From: Bin87 sp034420475
GTDB lineage: Bacteria; Chloroflexota; Dehalococcoidia; Lucifugimonadales; UBA3495
Direction: 5' to 3'
Length of the DNA: 64,000 bases
Assembly (NCBI GenBank): GCA_034420475.1
Contig: DAOULH010000034.1
Span: 1-64,000, forward strand
The notes beneath the pieces are model-generated. The model ran no database searches. It saw only the letters and a list, made by a program, of their open reading frames with translations, and was not told where the DNA came from. Below are positions 1 to 8,838 of the stretch, one piece after another. The number at the start of each line of letters is the position of its first letter. The stretch's first letter is position 1. The translations under genes and the position numbers were made by a program.

Positions 1-119
1 AGCGCGGCAGTCTCGTTGGCGCCGGGGAGTCCTTTGGGGCAGACGTTGCGGCTACGGCGTCGAGATTGCCACGGCGCCAGCGCCTCGCAATGACAACCCC
101 CTGAATTCTGAACAGTTAC
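1..119. repeat. dispersed repeat, right-hand part (cut by window edge)
   Basis: This stretch matches most of the element at 13073-13205. Shared blocks include GAGATTGCCACGGCG, CCTCGCAATGACAAC and the flank GAACAGTTAC. The left end of the element lies outside the window. No coding potential is apparent. Confidence 0.7.
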
Positions 120-150
120 TCTGGCTCATGCGTACCCAGTTTCGCCTGAT

Positions 151-246
151 TTGTCATTGCGAGCGAAGCGTTGCAATCCCGTCAGGGCGACGGACGTCGC
201 CACTGGATCGAGATCGCCGCGTCGCTGCGTTCCTCGCGATGACAAA
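151..246. repeat. dispersed inverted-repeat element (CATTGCGAG family)
   Basis: The element begins TTGTCATTGCGAG and ends CTCGCGATGACAA, so the ends are near-perfect inverted repeats of about 13 bases around a 70-base centre. It is a relative of the copies at 1-119 and 13073-13205 but has a different centre. It looks like a small non-autonomous or REP/MITE-type repeat; no transposase is nearby. Confidence 0.65.
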
Positions 247-298
247 GTGGGTAGGCGTGAGCGGATTCTGGGCCGACGACGCGAAAACAGCCCTCCCA

Positions 299-895
299 TT
301 ACCCTTCCCGCGGCGGGCGACGGCGGTGATGGAATATCTCCGACAACGGTATCGCCAGCTCCGGCAGGAGTGGCGTCGTCAACACGTCACCCGGGCCTAG
401 CACCGCCCGCTCCGCATAGACGCCGCCCCGCAGTTCCAGTTGCGTTACGGTATCGCTGCGCGGATCTATGGGCCAGTACTCGGTAACGCCGGCTTCGGCA
501 TAGATCTGCCGCTTCCGTATCAAGTCCCGATTACGGTCACCGGAGAGGATCTCAACCACAATGTCGGGCGTTCCCTCTACTCGACTCTCGCCCACGATGT
601 CCCGACTTTGCGCGAGGATGATGACAATATCCGGCTCGGGCGCCCGCTGTAATTCCCGGGATAGAACGGTGGTCATTTCGTGATAGAGTTCGGCTGGAGG
701 AACCTCAAACTGGTCCACATGGGCCAGTATGTGGCGACTAAATTCCATTATCAAAAATTGGTGATCCGGGCTGCCTGACGCCATGATGTACAGCACTCCG
801 TCGTCGAGTTCCCACTTTCCGTCGGTCTCGCCCAGGGCCAGGAAGTCGTCCAGAGTCATTCGCATCCCGGTGCGCAATTTCGCAGTCGTGGTCAT
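299..895 (-). CDS. Uma2 family endonuclease-like protein
   Basis: A 198-residue protein with the Uma2 (DUF820) restriction-endonuclease-like fold. The PD-(D/E)XK-type core is visible as PEPDIVII (about residue 86), PDIVVEIL (about 108) and RKRQIYAEAGVTEYW (about 126-140), the usual order in this family. Uma2 proteins are abundant in Chloroflexota and Cyanobacteria, and their cellular role is not established. The start has a normal MTTTAKLR opening, and the gene lies 34 bases beyond the stop-proximal end of the upstream MFS gene on the same strand. It is the first of six Uma2 genes in this window. Confidence 0.85.
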   Translation of the reverse strand: MTTTAKLRTGMRMTLDDFLALGETDGKWELDDGVLYIMASGSPDHQFLIMEFSRHILAHVDQFEVPPAELYHEMTTVLSRELQRAPEPDIVIILAQSRDIVGESRVEGTPDIVVEILSGDRNRDLIRKRQIYAEAGVTEYWPIDPRSDTVTQLELRGGVYAERAVLGPGDVLTTPLLPELAIPLSEIFHHRRRPPREG

Positions 896-929
896 CGCAT
901 CCTCCGCGTTTGCCGGATAGCCGCCCCGG

Positions 930-2258
930 TTAGTCGGCTGCTCCCACGGCGGCCGGCGCCGGTTGATAGCGCACGGAATACTTGCGCTCCCGGATGGAGA
1001 ATGCGCTGATCGCCGCCGGGTACAGCATCACCGCGGCGATGGTGAACGCCATCACGTAGTCGCCGGTGATCTCGCGCAGGTAGCCCGCCATCAGCACGCT
1101 GGTGAACCCGCCCAGCTGGTGGAACAGGAAAGCCACGCCGGAGATCGTTGCCAGCGACTTCAACCCGTACACCTCCGCAGTGAGCGAAGTCGTCAGCGGC
1201 GCGGTGGCGATCCAGGACAGGCCCGCCACCACGGAGAAGATCAGCAGCCCGGCCAGCACCGGTATTCCCGTCACCTCCAGGGAAGCCACCAGGATCACGT
1301 ACCCGGTGCCACGGCAGAAATACACCGCCGCCAGCCAGTTCTTGCGCCGGCCGATGCGGTCCGATAGCCAACCTGCCCCGGTAGCGCCCAGCGCGTTCAG
1401 TCCGGACATCAACCCGAAGATCAATGCCGCCGTCTGCGGGTTAATCCCCTCTTCCACTGCCATCGGGACGAAGTGCACCGCCAGCATGAACGTCGTTGAC
1501 CCGCAGATAAAGTACGAGAAGCTCATCTGCCAAATGGGGAACGAACGGAAAGCCTGTCGCCAGTTCTCGGCGAAGAGGGGCTGCGGAGGCGGAGCGGCCG
1601 CTCCCGGCGATCCTTCCGGTCCAGTGTCGGGTAACGGGTCGCCATCCGGCGTCAATCCCTTCTTGGCCGGGTCGTCGTGCAGGAACATGAAGGCCAGGGG
1701 GATGCCCAACGCCAGTATCATCACTCCCAGCACGATCCACGACAGCCTCCAGTCGATCAGGCTGATCATGTACGCCGCGAAGGGAACGAGGATCAGGCCG
1801 CCCAAGGACATGCCGGAAGCATTCAGGCCGATCACCAATCCACGCTGGCGGCGGAACCACTTGCTCAGCATCGCGCCGGTGTTGGTCAGCGACGTGCCGC
1901 TTTGACCCACGGCCGCCACCACGCCGAACATGCCGATCAGATACCAGACGCTGCCGGTCGCCGCCATCAGCAGGGTGGACACGCCCACGACCACGATGCC
2001 GGCCATCACCACGATCCGCACGCCTACCCGGTCGAACAGATACCCCATGAACGGCTGCGAGACCCCGTTCAGCAGCGCGCCCAGAGCGGCAGCCCAGGAA
2101 ACAACGGTCCGGTTCCACTCGAATTCCGCTTCCATGGGCACTACGAAGGCACCGAACGCGTTCCGCGTCCCCATGGTCAGGAACGCGATGAACATGCAGG
2201 TGGCCACGACGAACCACCCGTAAAACATCCCGGAGTGCGCCGGATTGTTCGCCGCCAT
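930..2258 (-). CDS. MFS transporter, monocarboxylate/oxalate-formate type
   Basis: A 442-residue integral membrane protein of the major facilitator superfamily. About twelve hydrophobic segments are visible, with a central cytoplasmic loop at about residues 205-235 rich in Pro, Gly and Asp. The N-terminal FYGWFVVATCMF pattern and the GYLFDRVGVR and GWLSDRIGRR loops (typical MFS A-motif loops after TM2 and TM8) fit the monocarboxylate/oxalate-formate antiporter branch. The substrate cannot be read from sequence. The gene is complete and its length is normal for the family. Confidence 0.85.
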   Translation of the reverse strand: MAANNPAHSGMFYGWFVVATCMFIAFLTMGTRNAFGAFVVPMEAEFEWNRTVVSWAAALGALLNGVSQPFMGYLFDRVGVRIVVMAGIVVVGVSTLLMAATGSVWYLIGMFGVVAAVGQSGTSLTNTGAMLSKWFRRQRGLVIGLNASGMSLGGLILVPFAAYMISLIDWRLSWIVLGVMILALGIPLAFMFLHDDPAKKGLTPDGDPLPDTGPEGSPGAAAPPPQPLFAENWRQAFRSFPIWQMSFSYFICGSTTFMLAVHFVPMAVEEGINPQTAALIFGLMSGLNALGATGAGWLSDRIGRRKNWLAAVYFCRGTGYVILVASLEVTGIPVLAGLLIFSVVAGLSWIATAPLTTSLTAEVYGLKSLATISGVAFLFHQLGGFTSVLMAGYLREITGDYVMAFTIAAVMLYPAAISAFSIRERKYSVRYQPAPAAVGAAD

Positions 2259-2313
2259 AATGCCCCCAATCCCGCTTGGCTACGTTGCCTGCGGGTTGCG
2301 GCGGATTGTATGC

Positions 2314-2919
2314 CTATGGCGGTGGTGGCGCAAGATCAGGCGCTGGTGGGGGCATGAATTCGCTCAGCCGCAGCGTCAGGTCGGGGAAGGCTCGCGGGCT
2401 GATGCTGCCATCGGCGGGAATGGTGCGGACGGTAGTGTACGCAGCGCCCACCGGGTCGGTGCGTGCTTCGACTTCGCCGGTGCGCAGGTTGGCGATCCAG
2501 AATTCGGGGATGCCGGCGGCGGCATAGAACTCCGACTTGGGGCCATAGTCATATTCCAGCGAACTGTCCGCTACTTCGATCAGCAGCAGCACATCCTCCG
2601 ACGTCGCCGTCTCGGCATGGTAGTCAGGTCGAGGGCGCAGCAGGACAACATCCGGTTCCGGCATCCCATATTCATCCAGCCTTATGGAACCCTGCACGCG
2701 CACAATGGCGCGCCCCACCAAGGCGGGAGCCAGCAGCATATTGAGCGCGTCGGTGCAGAAGAGGTGCCGGTTCCCGATTGCCGCCATCTGAATTATCTCC
2801 CCATCCAGCAGTTCAACGTGTTCGTCTTCATGCAGAATGCCGGCCTCACCCATGGCCACGTACTCGGCCACGGTGAAAAGCCGCCGCTGGATTTGGGGCC
2901 GGGTTGCGGTGGTAGTCAT
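2314..2919 (-). CDS. Uma2 family endonuclease-like protein
   Basis: A 201-residue Uma2 protein. The core motifs are MPEPDVVLLRPR (about residue 90), LLIEVADSSLEYD (about 111-123) and AAGIPEFWIANL. It is distinct from the other copies in the window, so it is not a recent duplicate. Its ATG overlaps the stop of the upstream 86-residue helix-turn-helix gene by four bases (ATGA), which implies translational coupling. The C-terminus is Pro-rich (PPAPDLAPPPP). Confidence 0.85.
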   Translation of the reverse strand: MTTTATRPQIQRRLFTVAEYVAMGEAGILHEDEHVELLDGEIIQMAAIGNRHLFCTDALNMLLAPALVGRAIVRVQGSIRLDEYGMPEPDVVLLRPRPDYHAETATSEDVLLLIEVADSSLEYDYGPKSEFYAAAGIPEFWIANLRTGEVEARTDPVGAAYTTVRTIPADGSISPRAFPDLTLRLSEFMPPPAPDLAPPPP

Positions 2920-3176
2920 GAGGTGGGCTCTGCTTTGCCAAAGACCTTGGTTTCTCGATTCTGCACGACCTCACCGCGCGCCATCAAGCCGCCCAGCACT
3001 GAATAGGTCAGATAATTTCGCTGACCGTCACGGATAGACGAACGCAAACCCAACAAATCCGCGATTTGGGAGTTGCGCAGCCCGGCGGGATGGGCCTCAA
3101 GCAGCATCAGGATCGCGCGCTCGATATGACGCAAGCCTTCTTGTGCCAGAACGTTAGCAGCCGTGTCGTCGCTCAT
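2916..3176 (-). CDS. small winged-helix-like protein
   Basis: An 86-residue protein. The central part (ERAILMLLEAHPAGLRNSQIADLLGLRSS) reads as a winged helix-turn-helix, followed by LTYSVLGGLMARGEVV, a typical wing/recognition region ending in a short beta hairpin. It overlaps the Uma2 gene downstream by four bases, so the pair is one transcription unit. It could be the DNA-binding partner or regulator of the Uma2 protein. The pairing is seen; the function is inferred. Confidence 0.65.
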   Translation of the reverse strand: MSDDTAANVLAQEGLRHIERAILMLLEAHPAGLRNSQIADLLGLRSSIRDGQRNYLTYSVLGGLMARGEVVQNRETKVFGKAEPTS

Positions 3177-3200
3177 TTTGGGGTCACCTCACCCGACACG

Positions 3201-3476
3201 TTACCCACAGCCGGCCAAGTCTGGTGACAAACGCGCGTATGCCAGCGGGTGGCAATATTCCACGTGCCAATCGACGCAGCCATGGCACGTGACGGTATCG
3301 CAATCTTCTTCCTGGCAGGCCTGGTTGCATCTGTCGCAAGATGATCGTTTGCAGTTAGGGCATGAATAGTCGATCACGGGGCACAGCAGGCGATCGCAAA
3401 TGTAGCAACCGACCACCTGGTCCGAGCCGCTATCGCTGTGCCACTCGCCACAAATTTCGCACAACAAACGAACCAT
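3201..3476 (-). CDS. cysteine-rich zinc-binding-like protein
   Basis: A 91-residue protein with more than a dozen cysteines plus histidines in CxxC and CxC pairs (CEICGEWH, CYICDRLLCP, CPNCKRSSCDRC, CDTVTCHGC). The spacing suggests several zinc sites of RING or B-box-like character. It follows the same direction as its neighbours. No catalytic motif is visible, and it is not assigned to a named family with confidence. Confidence 0.5.
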   Translation of the reverse strand: MVRLLCEICGEWHSDSGSDQVVGCYICDRLLCPVIDYSCPNCKRSSCDRCNQACQEEDCDTVTCHGCVDWHVEYCHPLAYARLSPDLAGCG

Positions 3477-3586
3477 GTTGCACTCTCTGAATGGACGATC
3501 AACTTACCCGGGTTTGGTACGTGGTTGCCACAGGCAGTAATGCCGGTACGCTTTCCGTAGCAGGCTGCCACGCCTTTTTCTCAGGG

Positions 3587-3901
3587 TTATTCAGAATCAT
3601 CTTGGTTATCGAGCATCTCACGCACCAGCCGCATAAGGACACCCAGATCGTCAATCGACAGTTCTGGTATCAGACCCATCAACTCACCGGCCAATTGGCC
3701 AGCATTCTCTTGTCGATTTGCTTCTGCGTCCTCATCGGCTTGCGCTTGCCGGTCGTCGTAATCAGTGGATGCTAAATGTGCGTCTTCCTCCACTGCGATA
3801 GTTTCATCCGGCGATGTTGGCAACTCATCCGGAGGCGCGATACCGAAAATATCCAACTCTTCCTCGGGTTCGGGGGTCCCGTAAAATGACGGTAAACTCA
3901 T
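3587..3901 (-). CDS. small acidic protein overlapping the Panacea gene
   Basis: A 104-residue, strongly acidic protein (EPEEELDIFG, TIAVEEDAHLASTDYDD) with a more helical C-terminus (LAGELMGLIPELSIDDLGVLMRLVREML). Its ATG at 3901 is preceded by a GGGGGG stretch and lies 77 bases inside the 3' end of the Panacea-domain gene in another frame. The long overlap suggests coupled expression. In Panacea systems the partner is usually the toxin, but nothing here resembles a known toxin, so the role is open. Confidence 0.5.
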   Translation of the reverse strand: MSLPSFYGTPEPEEELDIFGIAPPDELPTSPDETIAVEEDAHLASTDYDDRQAQADEDAEANRQENAGQLAGELMGLIPELSIDDLGVLMRLVREMLDNQDDSE

Positions 3902-4370
3902 CGCCCCCCGTGACCCGAGCTTTCGCGATATCAGCGTAGTAATCCCTTATGACATGGTTATGAATAATCTGTGTTTGGGTTCCCCGACTATAGGTTTGGT
4001 GCCAAGGCGTACCTTCGGCGTGCGTCATTCTTGACAGTTGGATACCATCTATGCTGCCGTAGAGTCGCCAGACTGTCTTGATGATGCCCTCTTCAACCGC
4101 ACTGAACTCGTCCGGCTGAGGCAACAACCCCTCCCTGATACGATTCCGCCCGTGATGCTTCAGCGCATGGTACACAGACCTTATGACCGGCCCGTATTGC
4201 CACGACTCTACGGCGTCTTGAAACAGCGGACCATTGCCGGTACCCAGCATCCATGCGTGGCAGAAATACGTCAGTTTCTGCGCCTGCATAGGCGTGATAA
4301 GGTTTTCGTCTTCCAAGGACAAGCGGATCAGTTTATCCGCGACTGCCAACGCTGTGTGTTGCGCGCCCAC
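3825..4370 (-). CDS. Panacea-domain (DUF4065/SocA-like) protein
   Basis: A 181-residue protein. The hallmark QAQKLTYFCHAWML (residues about 28-42), followed by ESWQYGPVIRSVYHALKHHG (about 61-80), matches the Panacea/DUF4065 domain. That domain occurs in GepA and SocA and in antitoxins of the PanAT type, where it neutralises unrelated partner toxins. The last 25 residues (TVILRDPRTRGRVGYFRYRASG) lie in the region shared with the overlapping acidic gene. The AT-rich region upstream carries an operator-like inverted repeat, as expected for autoregulation. Confidence 0.75.
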   Translation of the reverse strand: MGAQHTALAVADKLIRLSLEDENLITPMQAQKLTYFCHAWMLGTGNGPLFQDAVESWQYGPVIRSVYHALKHHGRNRIREGLLPQPDEFSAVEEGIIKTVWRLYGSIDGIQLSRMTHAEGTPWHQTYSRGTQTQIIHNHVIRDYYADIAKARVTGGDEFTVILRDPRTRGRVGYFRYRASG

Positions 4371-4694
4371 GTCGTGCCTCCTATGGACAAGGCTGATGTG
4401 GCACTCTCTGCCGCATAGCCATGATCACAATTGTACTTTTTGTCAAGCAATTTTGTGAGCATTTTATGTCAATTTTAGTTGACTTCATTTTTGTCAATCG
4501 CTTACAACGCACAGAACGACAATGACATCGAGGCAACACAGCCGTTACCTCAGCATCGTCGATACGGCTTTCACCACCCCGAAACGTCCTTCAGGCCAGA
4601 GCGTCCTCGCCGGTACTCATGCCGCTGCCGCCCGGAGTATGAGTCCATCTTAACCGCTCCATACGGGTTGCCGAAACTGCTACTCCCGATGCGC
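4371..4694. other. intergenic region with AT-rich promoter/operator segment
   Basis: About 320 bases without a convincing gene. The first third (about 4420-4500) is much more AT-rich than the surroundings. It repeats TTTTGTCAA-like words and contains the inverted repeat GTCAA-TTTTA-GTTGAC, a plausible promoter/operator for the divergent-facing Panacea gene. The rest is of normal composition and holds nothing recognisable. Confidence 0.4.
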
Positions 4695-5393
4695 CTACCG
4701 CTCCCGGAGTTGGTGCCAGTGGATTTGACCCGAGTTGATAATGTCGCCGATGCGACGGTCCGTGCGTACCGAGGCTACTACGGCATGGGCCGGTTTCCCG
4801 GTAAAGCGGGTCAGGTAGCCGGCGTTGCGTATGGGGCGGTCGATGTCGCGCTGGTCGGCAGTGAAAGAGACTTCCACTGCTACGTAGTGCAGCTGGCCAG
4901 CGGCGTCGGTGGCCTCAATAATCATGTCAGCCGCGCGAAAGCTGCGCAGATCGCCGGGAGCAATGTCCGCAGTGTCCTGGTTACGGATCAAATCCCTGAC
5001 TTCGATCTGGGTGAGTTGCTTCTCGTATTCCAGTCCCAAATCCTCTGCGATGGACATGGCCTGCTTGTCGGCAATGGTGGCAGCCCCGACGTCTTTAAGC
5101 CAGGTCAGATCATCCGCAAGACGATTAAATCTGCCATCCATCCGCTCCGTGAGTTGGGCAACTTGATCCGTGAGCCGGGCCAGTTGTTCTTCAACCTGCT
5201 CAACCCGCTCCGTGAGCCGGGCCAGTTGCCCTTCGACCTGCTCTACCCGCTCGGTCAGTTGGGTAAAGAGTTGTGGCAGTTCCAGCAACTCCCGCGTCAG
5301 GATGCGGGAGCGCACCGCTTCCAGCAGATGCGGATTTTCGTCCAGCGTCTGCATCAAGCGTTCCACCGCTTGAATGTCGTCAATGGTAGCCAT
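4695..5393 (-). CDS. coiled-coil protein with nuclease-like C-terminal domain
   Basis: A 232-residue protein. Residues about 45-85 form a heptad coiled coil made of repeated 14-residue units (LTERVEQVEGQLAR, LTERVEQVEEQLAR, LTDQVAQ). The C-terminal half (about 110-232) has DMIIEATDAAG and YVAVEVSFTADQRDIDRPIRNAGYL, which resemble the PD-(D/E)XK-like domain of DUF3782-type coiled-coil proteins. Such proteins are frequent in Chloroflexota and Cyanobacteria, without known function. The units are near-identical in DNA, so their copy number could change by slippage. Confidence 0.65.
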   Translation of the reverse strand: MATIDDIQAVERLMQTLDENPHLLEAVRSRILTRELLELPQLFTQLTERVEQVEGQLARLTERVEQVEEQLARLTDQVAQLTERMDGRFNRLADDLTWLKDVGAATIADKQAMSIAEDLGLEYEKQLTQIEVRDLIRNQDTADIAPGDLRSFRAADMIIEATDAAGQLHYVAVEVSFTADQRDIDRPIRNAGYLTRFTGKPAHAVVASVRTDRRIGDIINSGQIHWHQLRER

Positions 5394-5463
5394 TGTTGAG
5401 CTCCCGGGTCTGGGATGCGAGATAGACGACTTAATCGCAGCAGGACGTCGCCGCCAACACGCC

Positions 5464-6969
5464 CTACACGTCCTTCAACGCCAGCGCGTCCTCGCCGGCG
5501 CTGTTGCCGGCCAGGCGACCGAACACCATGCCCGCGCTGAGGCCACTGCCGCCGGGGTAGTTGTGATAGAACAATCCGCCGACCATCTCGCCGGCCGCGT
5601 AGAGACCGGGGATGGGGTCCTGGGCGTTGGTCACCACCTGGCCCCGGTTGTTGACCTTGACGCCGCCGAAGGTGAAGGTGATGCCGGTGGTCACGGCCCA
5701 GCCACGGTAGGGAGGCGTGTCCAGCGTCTGCGCCCAGTTGGTCTTGTTGACCCCCAGGCCCTCGGTGCAGCGGCCATCCTTGACCGTCGGGTTGTACTCG
5801 ATGTCCTGGCGGACGGCGGCGTTGTACTCCTCGACCTCTCGAACCAGACCGGCGGGGTCGATGTCCAGCATCCGAGCCAGCTCCTCGATGGAGTTGGCCT
5901 CGGCAGTGGTCGCCTGGGGAATCCAGTACTCGTCGCGCAGCAGATGCTTCACCTTCTCGTCGAAGATCTGGAAGCACAGGCCCTGGGGCTGCTCCATCAG
6001 CGCGCGCCCGTAGGTCACGTAGGTGTAGTTGCGGAAGTCTGCGCCCTCGTCCAGGAACCGCTGACCATTGATGTTGACCATCAGGCCGAAGGGGTAGGAG
6101 TGCTTCTGGAACAGTTCGGTGACCGTGCGGTCGCCGAAGGTGGGCGCGTTCATGTCCCAGGCCACCGCGTGGCACGACGACCAGTGCCCGTAGGACTGCG
6201 CCCCCACGTCCAGCGCCATCTTGATGCCGTCGCCGGTGTTGTAGGGGATGCCACGGACCTTCACCGTCTCCCAGCCCGGGCCCAGGTAGCGGCAGCGCAT
6301 CTCGGCGTTGGCCTCGAAGCCGCCGGCCGCCAGTACCACGGCGCGGGCCGCGATGTCCTCGAACCCGTCCGGCCCCTTGACCCGCAGGCCGGCCACGTTG
6401 CCCTTCTGGTCCTGGATCAGCGACACGCCCTCGGTGGAGTACCGCACCTCGACGCCCAATCGCTGGCACACGTCGAACTGCTGGTCCGACAGGCCCTTGC
6501 CCGCGCCCACGGCTTCAACCACCAGACCGCCCCAGAACCGGAACTTGTCGCCGTCGCGGAACGCCTGGCGTCCGAAGGACAGCACGAAGCGCACCCCGTG
6601 TTCCTGCAGCCACTTCATGGTGGGGTAGGACTGGCTCACCAGGATCTCGGCCAGTTCCGGGTCCGACAAGCCGTGGGTGACCCGCATCATGTCGTCGTAG
6701 AACTGGTTCTCGGTGTACTGCCCCACCTCGATGGAGTTGGCCTCGGTCTCGGACATGTCGGGGATCAGCCCTTTGATGTCGTCCAGTCCGTTGTAGGCGA
6801 AGCGGATGATGCCGCCGGTGAAGTAGGTGTTGCCGCCGCGAAAATACTCCGGGGCCTTCTCAACCACCAGGACCGATTGGGTCTGCTCGCGGGCAGCGAT
6901 GGCGGCGGACAGCGCGGCGTTGCCGGCCCCCACCACGATTACGTCGTAAACAGTGTCATTAGCAGGCAA
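5464..6969 (-). CDS. FAD-dependent oxidoreductase, fumarate reductase/tricarballylate dehydrogenase-like
   Basis: A 501-residue flavoprotein. The N-terminal dinucleotide-binding signature is VIVVGAGNAALSAAIAA (residues about 10-26), with VVEKAP at the end of beta-2. The C-terminal FAD closure is PIPGLYAAGEMVGGLFYHNYPGGSGLSAGMVFGRLAG. The fold is that of the succinate dehydrogenase/fumarate reductase flavoprotein family; the closest general type is TcuA or soluble 3-ketosteroid dehydrogenase-like enzymes. No signal peptide is seen. It is divergent from the GMC oxidoreductase downstream, so the two may share a catabolic role. The substrate is unknown. Confidence 0.85.
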   Translation of the reverse strand: MPANDTVYDVIVVGAGNAALSAAIAAREQTQSVLVVEKAPEYFRGGNTYFTGGIIRFAYNGLDDIKGLIPDMSETEANSIEVGQYTENQFYDDMMRVTHGLSDPELAEILVSQSYPTMKWLQEHGVRFVLSFGRQAFRDGDKFRFWGGLVVEAVGAGKGLSDQQFDVCQRLGVEVRYSTEGVSLIQDQKGNVAGLRVKGPDGFEDIAARAVVLAAGGFEANAEMRCRYLGPGWETVKVRGIPYNTGDGIKMALDVGAQSYGHWSSCHAVAWDMNAPTFGDRTVTELFQKHSYPFGLMVNINGQRFLDEGADFRNYTYVTYGRALMEQPQGLCFQIFDEKVKHLLRDEYWIPQATTAEANSIEELARMLDIDPAGLVREVEEYNAAVRQDIEYNPTVKDGRCTEGLGVNKTNWAQTLDTPPYRGWAVTTGITFTFGGVKVNNRGQVVTNAQDPIPGLYAAGEMVGGLFYHNYPGGSGLSAGMVFGRLAGNSAGEDALALKDV

Positions 6970-7181
6970 AACCGCACCTCAAAGGCCCGCCGGCTGCGTT
7001 CCGGCAGGCAAATTTCCGTACCCGATGATACCACAGCGCCTCTTTCCATCCGCGAGACGCTTGGTGCCGCGACCCCGGCTGATGTACCCTTGACGCGCAT
7101 CGGCCTTCCCGGAAATCAGGCTTGCCCGAGTCCGCATCCAGCGGCCGGGAGCCACGAGAGAATGACCCACCTGGTGATGAC

Positions 7182-8735
7182 ATGCAGTACGACGTGATAA
7201 TCGTCGGCGGAGGCTCCGCCGGTTGCGCGCTGGCGGCCCGCCTGTCGGAAGACCCGACCCGGTCCGTTCTGCTGCTGGAGGCTGGCCCCGATTACGCCGA
7301 CTTCGAGCAGTGGCCGGCGGAACTCCGCGACGGCGCCAGCCAGGAGGCTTCCACACCGGGCGCGGAGTTCAACTGGTCCTACCAGGCCACGGCCACCGAG
7401 CGGCAGTCGGAACCGATCCAGATCGCCCGCGGGCGCGTCATGGGCGGGTCCGGCGCCGTCAACGGCCAGGTGTTCCTGCGCGGCCTGCCCGAGGACTACG
7501 ACGGCTGGGCCACCCTGGGCAACGACCAGTGGGCCTATCGTCACGTCCTCCCCTTCTTCCGCCAGCTGGAATCCGATGCCGACGTGCAGGACGACTTCCA
7601 TGGCAGCGACGGGCCGGTGCCCGTAGTGCGCGCCCCGCGCGACGCCTGGCATCCCTTTCAGCACGCCTTCGTGCGGGCATGCGCCGGTCTGGGCTATCCC
7701 GAGGACCCGGACATGAACCATCCGTCGTCCGTCGGGGTGGGAGCCGCGCCCATGAACAACCCGGCCGGCATCCGCATGAGCTGCGCCCTCGCCTACCTGT
7801 CCGCGGCGCGCCATCGCCTCAACCTGACCATACGCGGAAACGTGGTGGCGCGGCGCGTGCTGTTCGACGGGCAAACGGCCGTCGGCGTCGAGGCCGCGAG
7901 CGGCGGACAGATATTCACGGTGCACGGCCGGGAGATAGTCGTCTGCGCCAGCGGGATCGCGTCGCCGCAACTGCTGATGCTGTCCGGCGTCGGCCCGGCG
8001 GATCACCTGGCAGACCTGGGCATCGCGGTAGTGCGGGACCTCCCCGGCGTCGGCCAAAATCTCCGCGACCACCCGCTGGTGTACGTGGACACCGCGCTGC
8101 GCCCCGATTACGTCCCCGCCGAGTTCACCGGCTCCCGCATCCAGACCCTGCTGCGCTACACCACCGCCGGCTCCGACTCCCGAAACGACATGCACGTTTA
8201 CGTGAACAACGTGGCGTCGGGACCGAGTCCTCTGGGCAGCGGGCCGGGCACGGATCAACCCACCCTGCGCATGACCTGCATCCTGCAATCGGCAGAGAGC
8301 GCGGGCGAACTGCGCCTGGCGTCGGCCGACCCCCACGACAAGCCGCAGATCGACTACCGCTACCTGCGCAGCGACTTTGACCGCCGGCGGTTGCGCGAAG
8401 CCGTCCGCCTCTGTCGGCATATCCTGGACCAAGACCCATTCGCCGTCATTGCCGTTGACCCGGTTTCGCCGACCACCGATGAAATCGCTTCGGACGCCGC
8501 CCTGGACGACTGGCTGCTGCGCAACGTGTTCACGACGTTCCACACCTCGGGCTCCTGTCGCATGGGGCCGGCTGACGATCCCATGGCCGTGGTTGACCAG
8601 TATTGCCGCGTCCGCGGCGTCCAAAACCTGCGCGTCGTTGACCTGTCTATCTGCCCCAACGTGGTGCGGGCCAACACCAACGCCACCGCGATTATGATCG
8701 CCGAACGCGCGGCCGGCTGGATCGGCGAACCATAG
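7182..8735 (+). CDS. GMC family FAD oxidoreductase (choline dehydrogenase-like)
   Basis: A 517-residue enzyme counted from the ATG at 7182, which places the Rossmann motif DVIIVGGGSAGCALAARL at the N-terminus; a longer in-frame start at 7122 would add 20 residues of no family similarity. Glucose-methanol-choline signatures are ARGRVMGGSGAVNGQVF (about residues 86-102), FHTSGSCRMG near the C-terminus (active-site His) and NATAIMIAERAAGW (second catalytic position, Asn). The family oxidises alcohols with FAD. The substrate is not predictable. It is complete and probably cytoplasmic. Confidence 0.88.
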   Translation: MQYDVIIVGGGSAGCALAARLSEDPTRSVLLLEAGPDYADFEQWPAELRDGASQEASTPGAEFNWSYQATATERQSEPIQIARGRVMGGSGAVNGQVFLRGLPEDYDGWATLGNDQWAYRHVLPFFRQLESDADVQDDFHGSDGPVPVVRAPRDAWHPFQHAFVRACAGLGYPEDPDMNHPSSVGVGAAPMNNPAGIRMSCALAYLSAARHRLNLTIRGNVVARRVLFDGQTAVGVEAASGGQIFTVHGREIVVCASGIASPQLLMLSGVGPADHLADLGIAVVRDLPGVGQNLRDHPLVYVDTALRPDYVPAEFTGSRIQTLLRYTTAGSDSRNDMHVYVNNVASGPSPLGSGPGTDQPTLRMTCILQSAESAGELRLASADPHDKPQIDYRYLRSDFDRRRLREAVRLCRHILDQDPFAVIAVDPVSPTTDEIASDAALDDWLLRNVFTTFHTSGSCRMGPADDPMAVVDQYCRVRGVQNLRVVDLSICPNVVRANTNATAIMIAERAAGWIGEP

Positions 8736-8741
8736 CCAAGC

Positions 8742-8790
8742 CTGTCATTGCGAGCGCAGGGCGGCAATCTCGTCGCAACAGCGCGACGAC
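8742..8790. repeat. half copy of the CATTGCGAG repeat
   Basis: TGTCATTGCGAGCGCAGGGCGGCAATCTCGT matches the left end of the element at 13073. The right end and its inverted repeat are missing. It sits just before the promoter region of the aminotransferase gene. Confidence 0.5.
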
Positions 8791-8796
8791 GCCCGC

Positions 8797-8802
8797 TATA
8801 AT
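8797..8802 (+). promoter_or_regulatory. candidate -10 box
   Basis: A perfect TATAAT lies 37 bases upstream of the aminotransferase ATG. No good -35 is seen at the usual distance, so this is only a likely promoter. Confidence 0.35.
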
Positions 8803-8838
8803 GCCTCCGCCCTGATTTGCAGCCCACGGAGTTCCGCC

